Shown here in pieces: positions 7,198 to 15,026 of a stretch of DNA of 64,000 bases. The notes under the pieces were generated by a model. It did not search any database and was not told where the DNA came from. It was given only the letters and a program-made list of their open reading frames with translations. Origin of the DNA: Micromonospora sp. C28SCA-DRY-2 (lineage in GTDB: Bacteria; Actinomycetota; Actinomycetes; Mycobacteriales; Micromonosporaceae); assembly GCF_030519475.1 (NCBI RefSeq), contig NZ_JAUMKD010000001.1, positions 1,488,001 to 1,552,000 of the forward strand, in the 5' to 3' direction. The position numbers were made by a program, and so were the translations under genes. Position 1 is the first letter of the stretch. Every line of letters starts with the position of its first letter.

Positions 7198-7524
7198 ATG
7201 GAAGCCCCGCGGATGGACCCCGGCGCAGCCCTCGCCGAGTTGGGCCGGATCCGGCTCGACGAGGTAGAGCTCGACGACGTGGTCAAGCGCGTCGCCGAGT
7301 TGGCCAACCGCGCCGTCCCGGGCAGTGCCGCCGTCCCGGCCCGGCAGATGCAGGAGGCGATGCGCAGCCGGGCGGTGATCGAGCAGGCCAAGGGCATCAT
7401 CATGGACGAGCGGCGGTGCTCGGCCGACGAGGCGTTCACGCTGCTGGCGAAGATCTCCCAGGACACCAACCGCAAGCTGCGCGAGGTGGCCGAGGCCCTG
7501 GTGGCCAACGCCGCCGACCGCTGA
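7198..7524 (+). CDS. ANTAR-only protein, GAF domain deleted
   Basis: A 108-residue paralogue of the two GAF-ANTAR genes. The N-terminal helix (AELGRIRLDEVELDDVVKRV) runs directly through a short linker (PGSAAVPARQ) into the ANTAR domain (RSRAVIEQAKGIIMDERRCS). About 135-140 residues of GAF domain are missing without loss of frame. The result would be an unsensed, possibly constitutive RNA-binding antiterminator, or a dimerisation partner that modifies the full-length paralogues. ATG 7198 is chosen because it precedes the conserved N-terminal helix. Codon use looks normal, so it is likely a real gene rather than debris. Confidence 0.8.
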   Translation: MEAPRMDPGAALAELGRIRLDEVELDDVVKRVAELANRAVPGSAAVPARQMQEAMRSRAVIEQAKGIIMDERRCSADEAFTLLAKISQDTNRKLREVAEALVANAADR

Positions 7525-7598
7525 CTCGGAGTCCGCCCGCCGGGATCGCGCTGCCCGCGGCGTCCCCGACCCTCGCCCGGATTGGTACCCGCCGGGCG

Positions 7599-8030
7599 TC
7601 AGTGGTCCGCCAGTGCGGCCACTATCGCGTTGACCACGCCCTGCCAGTGCCGGCGCTGCTGCTCGCGTTCGGCGGCGTCGGCCAGCCGTTCCTGGTGGAC
7701 CGTCAGCCGGGCCCGCCCCTCGCCGGCGGACGTCACCGTCAGTTGCAGCGTGGTGTCGTGGGTCCAGTCGGGCGGCCGCCAGGTGAGCCGCACCCGGTCG
7801 AGTTCGCGGAAGCTGCGGGTCTCGCCGCGTACCCCGGCCGCGGTCTGGTAGCCGGCGCCCCGCTCCGACAGCACGGTGACCCCGTCGCCCAGCCAGATCG
7901 CGATACCGGCCGGCGACGTGATGAAGGTCCACACGTCCTCGACCGGGTGGCCGATCGTCTTCGACACCCCGATCTGCCAGCCGGCGTCGCGGGTACGCCC
8001 GACCTCGGCCCGCCGCCACTGCCCGCTCAC
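7599..8030 (-). CDS. SRPBCC (START/AHSA1-like) domain protein
   Basis: A 143-residue ligand-binding fold protein. GVSKTIGHPVEDVWTFITSP near the N-terminus and VTVLSERGAGYQT fit the AHSA1/SRPBCC family, whose hydrophobic cavity binds small lipophilic molecules. The GTG start at 8030 overlaps the stop of the upstream RidA gene (GTGA), so the two are translationally coupled. The pair is divergent from a WYL-type regulator that probably controls it. The ligand is unknown. Confidence 0.75.
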   Translation of the reverse strand: MSGQWRRAEVGRTRDAGWQIGVSKTIGHPVEDVWTFITSPAGIAIWLGDGVTVLSERGAGYQTAAGVRGETRSFRELDRVRLTWRPPDWTHDTTLQLTVTSAGEGRARLTVHQERLADAAEREQQRRHWQGVVNAIVAALADH

Positions 8031-8422
8031 CGGGTCACCGCCGCGACCGCGCTGACCTCGACCAGCGCTCCCGGTACGGCCAGCCCGGCCACCCGCGCGA
8101 CCACGACCGGCGGGGCGGCTCCCGCCAACTCGGCGGCCGCCACCGGATAGGCCGCGGCGAGGTCGACGCCGTCGACCAGCAGGATCGTCATCATCACCAG
8201 ATCGTGGACCGTCGCGCCGGCGGCGGCCAGCGCGACGTGCAGGTTGCCCATCGTCCGGCGGACCTGGGCGGCCAGGTCGCCGTCGACGAGTCGACCGTCG
8301 CCGTCGACGGCGTTCTGGCCGCCGACGTGGATCGTGGTCGCGCCGGGCGGCACGACCGCGACGTGGCTGAAGGCGGGCGACTGGACGAGTCCGGCGGGAC
8401 GGAGCAGCGACTTCTCGGTCAT
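8027..8422 (-). CDS. RidA/YjgF family protein (enamine/imine deaminase-like)
   Basis: A 131-residue protein of the RidA superfamily, small trimeric enzymes that hydrolyse reactive enamine/imine intermediates. IHVGGQNAVDGDGRLVDGD, QVRRTMGNLHVALAAAGA and the C-terminal VEVSAVAAV are family segments. The Arg of the usual catalytic R-A-x-V-x-V motif near residue 105 is not seen in VPGALVEVSAV, so it may belong to a RidA-like subgroup without deaminase activity. ATG 8422 is preferred over the longer GTG start because it gives the normal length. Confidence 0.8.
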   Translation of the reverse strand: MTEKSLLRPAGLVQSPAFSHVAVVPPGATTIHVGGQNAVDGDGRLVDGDLAAQVRRTMGNLHVALAAAGATVHDLVMMTILLVDGVDLAAAYPVAAAELAGAAPPVVVARVAGLAVPGALVEVSAVAAVTR

Positions 8423-8434
8423 GCGTCCAGCCTG

Positions 8435-8470
8435 GCCCACTACCCGGACGGATACTGTCAGGGTATGTCC
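8435..8470. promoter_or_regulatory. Divergent promoter/operator region between RidA and WYL regulator
   Basis: The 62-bp gap contains GGATACTGTCAGGGTATGTCC, an imperfect dyad (GGATAC / GTATGTCC). It is a plausible operator for the adjacent WYL regulator; this is judged from symmetry and position only. Confidence 0.35.
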
Positions 8471-8484
8471 GGGATCCTCGACGG

Positions 8485-9423
8485 ATGAGCACGACCAACC
8501 GGCGTCTCGAGACGCTCGCCCTGCTCCAGGCGTACCCGGGCATCTCCGCCACCCAGCTCGCGACCCGGCTCGGCGTCACCGAGCGCACCGCCCGGCGCGA
8601 CGTCGCCCACCTGCGCGAACTCGGCTACCGGATCGACGCCGAGGCCGGCCGGACCGGCGGCTACCGGATCGCGTCCGGCCGCACCATGCCGCCCCTGCTG
8701 CTCGACGCGGACGAGGTGACCGCCGTCGCCCTCGGCCTGCGCGCGGCGGTCGCCGTCGACGGCTTCGACGCCGCCGCGACCACCGCCCTGGCCAAGCTCG
8801 TCCAGGTGGTGCCGGCGCGCTGGCGTACCCGGCTGAACGCGCTCGCCGACGTGCAGGCGCCGCCGGCGCGGTCCCGCCGCCGCGCCGGCCGCGGCGTGCT
8901 CGTCCCGGCCGCCCTCGCCTGCCGGGCCGGTGAGGCCCTCCGGATCCGGCACCGCCGCCACGACACCGCGCCGGCCACCCCGGTCGAGGTGCAGCCGCAC
9001 CGGCTCGTCACGCTGAACCGCCACTGGTACCTCGTGGCCTGCCCGCGCGGTACCGAGCGCTGGCGGGTCTACGCCCTCGACCGGATCGACCACGTCCAGC
9101 CGCTCGGCACCCGGTTCCCGGTGCCCGAGCCGCCCGCCGACGCCGCCGCGTTCGTCGCCGACACGCTCGCCCACGGGCCGTGGCGCCACCGCGTCCGGGT
9201 GCGGGTGCACACGTCGGCCGACCTGGTCCGCGAGCTCGTCGACCCGAGCGTCGCCACCGTGGTCGACGACGGCGACGGGTGCGAACTCCACTTCGGCACC
9301 GACGACCTCGACTGGGCCGCCCGCTGGCTCACCTACCTCAACCTGGACCTCGACGTCGTCGAACCGGCCGCCCTCACCGACCGGTTACGCGCGCTCGGCC
9401 GCTGGCTGCTCGACCGGTACTGA
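8485..9423 (+). CDS. YafY-type HTH-WYL transcriptional regulator
   Basis: A 312-residue regulator. A winged helix at 1-65 (GISATQLATRLGVTERTARR, then DVAHLRELGYRI) is followed by a WYL ligand-binding domain at about 135-215, ending in RHWYLVACPRGTERWRVYAL, and a C-terminal WCX extension. WYL proteins often sense oligonucleotides or small ligands and control neighbouring genes. Divergent placement from the RidA-SRPBCC pair suggests it regulates them and itself. The length is normal for the family. Confidence 0.9.
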   Translation: MSTTNRRLETLALLQAYPGISATQLATRLGVTERTARRDVAHLRELGYRIDAEAGRTGGYRIASGRTMPPLLLDADEVTAVALGLRAAVAVDGFDAAATTALAKLVQVVPARWRTRLNALADVQAPPARSRRRAGRGVLVPAALACRAGEALRIRHRRHDTAPATPVEVQPHRLVTLNRHWYLVACPRGTERWRVYALDRIDHVQPLGTRFPVPEPPADAAAFVADTLAHGPWRHRVRVRVHTSADLVRELVDPSVATVVDDGDGCELHFGTDDLDWAARWLTYLNLDLDVVEPAALTDRLRALGRWLLDRY

Positions 9424-9501
9424 GCACGCGCGGGTGCGCGGAGCGCCACCGGAGCGGCCGGCCACGGGGCGCGGATGCCGGACTGGCCACCGTGACCGAT
9501 C

Positions 9502-9888
9502 ATGGGACGCATGTTCAGGCGCATCCGGGAGCAGGCCCGGGAGAACCGCAGGCAGTCCGCGAAGATGTCGAGGTCGAAGAACCCCGACGGCTGCTGTGAC
9601 TGCTGCGACCTGGGGCTGTTCTCCACCCTGTTGACCGTCGGCTCGCTCGCCGCGACGGCGACCCGGGCCCCGGTGCTGGACCGGGCGGGCGTGGCGGCGA
9701 TCCAGGGCTACCGCCGGTGGCTGTCGCCGCACTGGCCCGGGCAGTGCCGGTTCACGCCCACCTGCGGCGCGTACGGGTTGACGGCCGTGCAGCGATACGG
9801 GCTGGCGGTGGGTGGCCGGATGGCCGCCGACCGGATCCGCCGCTGCCGGCCGGGGGTGCCGCGCGGCACCCACGACCCGGTGCGCTGA
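9502..9888 (+). CDS. yidD: YidD-like membrane protein insertion efficiency factor
   Basis: A 128-residue protein containing the YidD domain at about 60-128: YRRWLSPHWPGQCRFTPTCG, AADRIRRCRPG and a final HDPVR. YidD assists YidC-dependent insertion of membrane proteins. This copy is longer than usual (about 70-90) because of a basic N-terminal extension and a Cys-rich CCDCCD segment (31-36), followed by a hydrophobic stretch (FSTLLTVGSLAA). It is not next to rnpA/yidC, so it is likely a second, divergent copy. Confidence 0.85.
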   Translation: MGRMFRRIREQARENRRQSAKMSRSKNPDGCCDCCDLGLFSTLLTVGSLAATATRAPVLDRAGVAAIQGYRRWLSPHWPGQCRFTPTCGAYGLTAVQRYGLAVGGRMAADRIRRCRPGVPRGTHDPVR

Positions 9889-9928
9889 GCCGCGACGGGC
9901 GGCGGCCCGCCGGCCGCGTCCCGCGCGG

Positions 9929-10387
9929 TCACTCCGCGACGACGAGCGCCTGCGGGGCGGCCTGCTTCATCCGGGTACGCAGCCACTTCAGCTGGATCGC
10001 CGTCTCGCCCTCGCACCGCTTCACCACGCCGAGCAGGTCCTCGTCCCGGGCGCCGTAGGCGGCCTGGCCGACGACCGTCCAGCTGATGTCGCACTGGGCG
10101 GCCATCAGGTAGAGATCCTGGAGGTCGCGCAGCAGGCCGATGCCGCCGGTACGGGTGCCGGTGAACAACTCGGAGTGCAGCCGGTCCGGTTCCGCGGGCG
10201 CCTCCTCCGAGTAGCGTTCCGCGAACGGCCGCAGGCGCTCGGCGTGCTCGTCGCAGCGCTTCGCCTGCTGCTGGCACAGGTGGTGGACGTCGGGCTCTTC
10301 GGCGTGCGCGTCGGCGACCTGGCGGAACGCGTCCGCGAGGTTGCACTGGGCGCGGTGCAGCAGGCCGAGGTAGTGGGCGAGGTGCAC
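9929..10387 (-). CDS. Helical His/Cys-containing protein linked to the molybdopterin oxidoreductase
   Basis: A 152-residue, almost wholly helical protein: HYLGLLHRAQCNLADAFRQV, HHLCQQQAKRCDEHAERLRP, then LLRDLQDLYLMAAQCDISWT and VVKRCEGETAIQLKWLRTRM. Four amphipathic helices with repeated His, Cys and Glu look like a four-helix bundle. It matches no family I can name with confidence. The start at 10387 follows AAGGAG by 5 bp; an alternative GTG at 10393 overlaps the upstream stop. Its tight coupling to the oxidoreductase gene suggests a dedicated subunit or chaperone. Confidence 0.7.
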   Translation of the reverse strand: MHLAHYLGLLHRAQCNLADAFRQVADAHAEEPDVHHLCQQQAKRCDEHAERLRPFAERYSEEAPAEPDRLHSELFTGTRTGGIGLLRDLQDLYLMAAQCDISWTVVGQAAYGARDEDLLGVVKRCEGETAIQLKWLRTRMKQAAPQALVVAE

Positions 10388-10389
10388 GG

Positions 10390-12825
10390 TCACTCCTTCC
10401 CGCTGACGGCCTCGGCGGCCGGCCCGCCGACGGTCGCCGGGACGTCGGCGCCGGGCACCGGCTCGCTGCCGCCGACCGTGGGCGCCGGGGCGGGTACGCC
10501 GTCGCCGTCGGCGAGCTTCGCCACCGCCACCGCGGCGACCTTGAACAGCGGCTGCTTGGAGATCGGGTCCCAGGCGGTGACGGTCAGCTCGTTCGCGGCG
10601 CGCGGCGTGCGCTCGTTCGGGTCCTGGTCGAAGTAGCCGTAGTGGAACGGCAGGAACACCACCCCGGGCCGGATGCCGCAGAGCCGGGCCCGGGCCTGCA
10701 CGGCGCCGCGCGGCGAGGCGATGCCCACCAGGTCGCCCTCGGCGATGCCGAGCCGCTCGGCGTCGGCCGGGTTGAGTTCCACCCACACCTGCGGCGCGGC
10801 GGCGTCGAGCTGCGCGGCCCGGCCGGTCTTCGTGCGGGTGTGGAACTGGTAGACGGTCCGGCCGGTGGTGAGCAGCAGCGGGTGCTCGTCGTCGGGCACC
10901 TCGGGTGAGGGCTGGTAGTCGACGGCGGGCAGGAACGCCCGCCCGTTCGGCTCCCTGGCCCGGTACTCCGACTGGGTGAACTCGGCGCCGGTGGAGAGGT
11001 CCTGCCCGAAGGTCTCGCAGTAGTCGGGACCGGTGTTGAACACCCCGTCGGTGTAGAGCCGCTCGGTGCCGTCGGGGTGTTCCTCGGTGCACGGCCACTG
11101 CACGCCGGACCCGCCGCGCAGCTTGTCGTAGCTGATGCCGGTGTAGTCGCACGGCCGCCCGCGGGAGCACTCCTTCCAGGCCTCGAAGACCTCCTCCGGG
11201 CCGGTCCACGGGATCAGCGGGCCGCCGTCGCGGTCGCGGAAGTCCATCCGGCGGGCGTAGTCGAGAAAGATGTCCAAATCGGAGCGGGCCTCACCGGGCG
11301 GGTCGACCGCCTTCTCGCTGAGGTGCACGGTCCGGTCGACGCTGGTGAACGTGCCGGTCTTCTCCCCCCAGGTGGCGGCGGGCAGCACCACGTCGGCGAG
11401 TTCGCCGGTCTCGGTCAGGAAGAGGTCCTGCACCACCACGAACAGCTCCGGCCGGGCCAGGATGCGCCGGATCCGCGACAGGTCGGGCAGGGAGACCGCC
11501 GGGTTGGTGGCGCTGATCCAGAGCAGCTTGATCGAGCCCTGCTCGGCGTACCGGAAGATCTGCATGGCGTGCGTCGGCGGCGCCCAGTGCGGGATGGTGT
11601 CGACCTCGACGTTCCACAGCCGGGCCAGCTCCGCGATGTGCTGGTCGTTGTCCCAGTTGCGCAGGCCGGGCAGGTCGCCGTCGGCGCCGGTCTCCCGGGT
11701 GTTCTGCGCGGTCGGCTGGCCGTTCATCTGGTAGATCCCGGCCCCCGGCCGGCCGATCATGCCCCGGATCAGGTGCAGGTTGTTCACCTGGCAGGCCGCC
11801 GCGGTGGCCTGGTTGGACTGGTAGAAGCCCTGCAACACGGTGGAGAGCAGCCGCTGCGCGCCGCCGAGCAGCTCGGCGGCGCGCTCCACGTCGGCGGCCG
11901 GCACGTCGCAGATCTCGGCCACCCGGCGGGGCGGGTAGCCGTCGACGATCCGGCACAGCTCGTCGAAGCCGAGGGTGTGCGCGTCGACGTAGTCCCGGTC
12001 GTACCAGCCGCGCCGGATGATCTCGCGGAGCAGGCCGTTCATCAGGGCCATGTTGGTGCCGCTGCGGACGGCCAGGTGCAGGTCGGCCTCCCGGGCCACC
12101 GGGGTGGCCCGCGGGTCGACCGCGAGCATCGCCGGCGGGTTGGGCCCGCGCCGGCGGTCGAGCATCCGCATCCAGAGCACCGTCTGGGTCTCCGCGACGT
12201 TGTGCCCCCAGAGCGCTATCGCGTCGCAGTGGTCCACGTCGGTGTACGAGCCGGGCTGCCCGTCGGTGCCGAAGCTGGCCTTCAGCGCGGCCGCGGCCGT
12301 CGCCGTGCACAACCGGGTGTTGCCGTCCATGTGCGGGGTGCCGAGGCCGGCCTTGCCGATCACGCCGAGCGCGTAGTACTCCTCCAGGAACAACTGGCCG
12401 GAGGTGTAGAAGCCGAAGTGGCCCCAGCCGCCGGGGCCGTCGAGGAGTTCCTTCGACCGGGCGACGATCCGGCCCATCGCGGTGTCCCAGTCGGTCTCCA
12501 CCAGCCGGTCGCCGTCGCGGACCAGCGGCCGGGTGAGCCGGTCGCGGCTGTTGTTCGCCTGCCAGCCGTAGAGGTCCTTCGGGTCCAGCCGGCCCCGGTT
12601 GACCCGGTCCACCGCCCGGCCGCGGACGCCGACGATCCGGCCACCGGAGACGGCGATGTCCATCGCGTCGCCGTTGGAGTGCAGCACCGACGCGGACTGC
12701 ACCCACCGGTCCACGTCCGCCTCGGTCAGGTCACCGTCGAGGAACTCGTCCACCCGCACCGGCCACGGCTCTCCCGGCCCGTACGGGGTCCTCGGCCCCC
12801 ACGGATCGGCGATCCGGTCAACCAC
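10390..12825 (-). CDS. Molybdopterin oxidoreductase without N-terminal Fe-S cluster ligands
   Basis: An 811-residue molybdenum/tungsten-bis-MGD enzyme of the DMSO reductase superfamily, related to nitrate reductases and formate dehydrogenases. Domain marks are a cofactor region with NTRLCTATA (Cys173, probable Mo ligand), LWGHNVAETQT, VDPRATPVAREADLHLAVRS, ATNPAVSLPD and a C-terminal MGD-binding domain (LLTTGRTVYQFHTRTKTGRA, FHYGYFD). The usual CxxCxxxC...C N-terminal cluster site is replaced by Ser46, His49, Asp53 and Asp81 (SVLHSNGD and RLDPKD), so the [4Fe-4S] cluster should be absent. GTG 12825 is chosen because GGGAGG lies upstream and conserved sequence begins there. It is followed by a coupled helical protein. 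The substrate is unknown. Confidence 0.85.
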   Translation of the reverse strand: MVDRIADPWGPRTPYGPGEPWPVRVDEFLDGDLTEADVDRWVQSASVLHSNGDAMDIAVSGGRIVGVRGRAVDRVNRGRLDPKDLYGWQANNSRDRLTRPLVRDGDRLVETDWDTAMGRIVARSKELLDGPGGWGHFGFYTSGQLFLEEYYALGVIGKAGLGTPHMDGNTRLCTATAAAALKASFGTDGQPGSYTDVDHCDAIALWGHNVAETQTVLWMRMLDRRRGPNPPAMLAVDPRATPVAREADLHLAVRSGTNMALMNGLLREIIRRGWYDRDYVDAHTLGFDELCRIVDGYPPRRVAEICDVPAADVERAAELLGGAQRLLSTVLQGFYQSNQATAAACQVNNLHLIRGMIGRPGAGIYQMNGQPTAQNTRETGADGDLPGLRNWDNDQHIAELARLWNVEVDTIPHWAPPTHAMQIFRYAEQGSIKLLWISATNPAVSLPDLSRIRRILARPELFVVVQDLFLTETGELADVVLPAATWGEKTGTFTSVDRTVHLSEKAVDPPGEARSDLDIFLDYARRMDFRDRDGGPLIPWTGPEEVFEAWKECSRGRPCDYTGISYDKLRGGSGVQWPCTEEHPDGTERLYTDGVFNTGPDYCETFGQDLSTGAEFTQSEYRAREPNGRAFLPAVDYQPSPEVPDDEHPLLLTTGRTVYQFHTRTKTGRAAQLDAAAPQVWVELNPADAERLGIAEGDLVGIASPRGAVQARARLCGIRPGVVFLPFHYGYFDQDPNERTPRAANELTVTAWDPISKQPLFKVAAVAVAKLADGDGVPAPAPTVGGSEPVPGADVPATVGGPAAEAVSGKE

Positions 12826-13132
12826 GGTCCGCTCCCTCCCGCCGGGCCGCCACCGCCGGGGCGAGGGCACTGCCCGCGAAGGCGTGGGCAGGTTCCCTTC
12901 CCGCCATCCCCGGACGTCCTCTCGTCGGCGGCGCGCGTCCCGAGCCCGATCGTCACACCCTGCCCCGCGCACCGGGTCTGAAACCGGGTAAGGCCCACCG
13001 GGACGGGACGTCCGGCGCGTCGGGTACGCCGACCGGCCGGGCCGGCCCCGGTTTGTGCCGGCCGAGGCCGGGAAGGCAGCGGGTTCGGACGGCGCGCGGA
13101 CATTCCCGTGCCGTGCTCACAGGGAGGTTGAC

Positions 13133-13291
13133 ATGGCTGACCGGACCCGGCTTCACGACCTGCGTCAGCAGGCCCACGACAAGGGCATCCCCGGCAACTC
13201 GAAGATGACCGAGAGCCAGTTGCGCCAGGCCATGAAGAAGGTCGACAAGGGCGCGTCGCCGCAGGCCGCCAAGCGGGAGGCCCGGGGCTGA
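13133..13291 (+). CDS. Small Rho-N/SAP-like domain protein
   Basis: A 52-residue basic protein, RTRLHDLRQQAHDKGIPGNS followed by KMTESQLRQAMKKV. This is the helix-extended loop-helix pattern of Rho N-terminal/SAP-like domains, which bind nucleic acid. GGGAGG stands 6 bp before the ATG. It is a single-gene unit ending at a strong terminator. It probably binds DNA or RNA, but no specific role can be read. Confidence 0.75.
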   Translation: MADRTRLHDLRQQAHDKGIPGNSKMTESQLRQAMKKVDKGASPQAAKREARG

Positions 13292-13300
13292 CCCCAGCAG

Positions 13301-13335
13301 CACGGGCGCCAGCACCCACGGGTGCTGGCGCCGTG
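13301..13335. terminator. Bidirectional hairpin terminator
   Basis: GCGCCAGCACCC (13306-13317) pairs perfectly with 13320-13331, and CACG/CGTG extends the stem. It lies between the convergent genes ending at 13291 and 13366. Confidence 0.75.
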
Positions 13336-13365
13336 TCATGCCCGAACGCGCGGCGCGCGGGCCGC

Positions 13366-13773
13366 TCAGCTCATGGTGGCGAGCAGGTCCCGGCACGCCT
13401 GCTCGCAGGCGCGGCAGGCGTCCGCGCAGACCCGGCAGTGCTCGTGCATGTCGGCGTGCCGGGCGCACTCGTCGCCGCAGGATTTGCACGCGGCGGCGCA
13501 CGCCTCCAGCAGGCTGCGGCTGAGGTTGGCGTCGTAGCCGGTGTGCCGGGAAAGCACCCGGGACGTGGTGGTGCAGATGTCCGCGCAGTCCAGGTTCGTC
13601 CGTACGCACTTGGCCAGTTCGGCGACCATGTCCTCGCTCAGGCAGGCGTCGGCGCAGGCGGTGCACGCCTGGGCACAGGCGTTGAGGGTGTCGATCGCGG
13701 CGGCCAACCTGGTCCGGTCCAGGTTGATCGACTTCGGGTACGTCTCCAGCATCGGCATGGTGGTCGAGGACAC
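13366..13773 (-). CDS. Four-helix-bundle Cys-rich copper storage protein (Csp/DUF326-like)
   Basis: A 135-residue protein with about 20 Cys spaced along predicted helices: CAQACTACADACLS, CVRTNLDCADIC, CAAACKSCGDECARH and CRVCADACRACEQACRDL. This is the pattern of Csp-type proteins, whose bundle core holds many Cu(I) ions. It has no signal peptide, as in cytosolic Csp3-type members. GTG 13773 is chosen because GAGAGG precedes it. It probably buffers copper together with the CsoR-controlled island at 31-37 kb. Confidence 0.9.
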   Translation of the reverse strand: MSSTTMPMLETYPKSINLDRTRLAAAIDTLNACAQACTACADACLSEDMVAELAKCVRTNLDCADICTTTSRVLSRHTGYDANLSRSLLEACAAACKSCGDECARHADMHEHCRVCADACRACEQACRDLLATMS

Positions 13774-13927
13774 GCGCCTCTCCTCTCGGTGGGGTACCCG
13801 TGAGCCGTACCCGTCGCGCCGGCCGGCATGCCGCCCCACCACCCTGCCCGGCCCACCGCCGTACCGTCCGCGCTACTTGCTGTGGCGCAAGGGTCGCGCC
13901 CTCGGAGAACCCCCGTATCCTGCCCGT

Positions 13928-14431
13928 ATGCGGCCTGGTCAGGCGGAAGGCGCCGAGCTGACGGACGGCGCCCCGGTGGGGGACCGGTCGGTGTCGCTGT
14001 GGGCGCATGCGTTCACCGCCGCGACGGCGACCGAGGTACGCCACGCGCTGGCCCGCCACGTGCTGGCCGCCGGGCTCGCCGGCGACGACGCCGAGGACTT
14101 CGTCCTGGCCGTGCACGAGCTGGTGACCAACGCGGTACGGCACGGCGGCGGGTCGGGTCGGGTCGAGCTGCTCCGCCAGGACGACGTGCTGGTGTGCGAG
14201 GTGCACGACCACGGCACCGGCACGGATGCCGAATCGGTGCAGCTGCCCGCGGCGGACGTGCCCGGTGGGCGCGGGCTGTGGCTGGCCCGTGAGCTGACCG
14301 GCGGGCTGATGCTGACCCGCCGCCCGGACGGCCTGACCGCCACGGTGAGCGTCTGCCTGACCGGTGCGGACCGCTCCGCGCGCCCGGCCGAACCCGCCGG
14401 CGTCGACCCGGCCGGCCCGGTGCAGCCCTGA
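13928..14431 (+). CDS. RsbW-like ATP-binding protein (HATPase_c, anti-sigma kinase type)
   Basis: A 167-residue protein with a single GHKL ATPase domain. The N-box is HELVTNAVRHG (Glu64, Asn68), the G1 motif is DHGTG and the G2 motif is GGRGLWLAREL. Single-domain proteins of this type bind sigma factors or phosphorylate STAS antagonists. No sigma or STAS gene is adjacent; the nearest STAS proteins are 7-8 kb away. The C-terminal 25 residues are Pro/Ala-rich. Confidence 0.85.
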   Translation: MRPGQAEGAELTDGAPVGDRSVSLWAHAFTAATATEVRHALARHVLAAGLAGDDAEDFVLAVHELVTNAVRHGGGSGRVELLRQDDVLVCEVHDHGTGTDAESVQLPAADVPGGRGLWLARELTGGLMLTRRPDGLTATVSVCLTGADRSARPAEPAGVDPAGPVQP

Positions 14432-14476
14432 CCGTACGCCGAGGATTGGCGTACCGGTCGGCGGGTAGGCGCCGCC

Positions 14477-15001
14477 GTGACCGACTGGGAAAGCGTGTTC
14501 CGCCCGGACACGCCGCTGCTGGAGATCTTCGCCCGGGGCAGCGTCATGTACCTGTCGCTGTTCGTCCTGCTCCGGGTGATCCTCAAGCGGGAGAGCGGCA
14601 CCACCGGCGTGACCAACCTGCTGGTCATCGTGCTGCTCGCCGACGCCGCGCAGAACGGCATGGCGGACGACTACCGGTCCGTCACCGACGGGGTGCTCCT
14701 GGTCGCGGTGATCATCGGTTGGTCGTACCTGCTGGACGTGCTCGCCTACTGGTCGCCGGCCGCCGCCCGGCTGATCCGGCCGAACTCGCTGGTGCTCGTG
14801 CGGGACGGCCGGATCCTGCGCCGCAACCTGCGCCGGGAGTTCATCACCGACGACGAGCTCCACGCCGAGCTGCGGGAGCAGGGCTTCGCCGACCTCAGCG
14901 AGGTACGCGAGGTCCGGATGGAGCCGGACGGCCAGTTCAGCGTCATCCCCGCCGCCGGCGACAAGCCCCGGAAGAAGCCCCGGCGGGGCCCGGCGGGGTG
15001 A
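14477..15001 (+). CDS. DUF421/YetF-family membrane protein
   Basis: A 174-residue protein. Hydrophobic segments lie at about 15-37 (GSVMYLSLFVLLRVILKRES), 45-55 and 70-90. They are followed by the YetF C-terminal domain: NSLVLVRDGRILRRNLRREF, DDELHAELREQG and VREVRMEPDGQFSVIP. These proteins are common in spore-formers and actinobacteria, but their role is unclear. The GTG start precedes the first conserved residues, with no strong Shine-Dalgarno. Confidence 0.85.
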   Translation: MTDWESVFRPDTPLLEIFARGSVMYLSLFVLLRVILKRESGTTGVTNLLVIVLLADAAQNGMADDYRSVTDGVLLVAVIIGWSYLLDVLAYWSPAAARLIRPNSLVLVRDGRILRRNLRREFITDDELHAELREQGFADLSEVREVRMEPDGQFSVIPAAGDKPRKKPRRGPAG

Positions 15002-15026
15002 GGCGGGACCGAGGGCCGGGGTCGGG

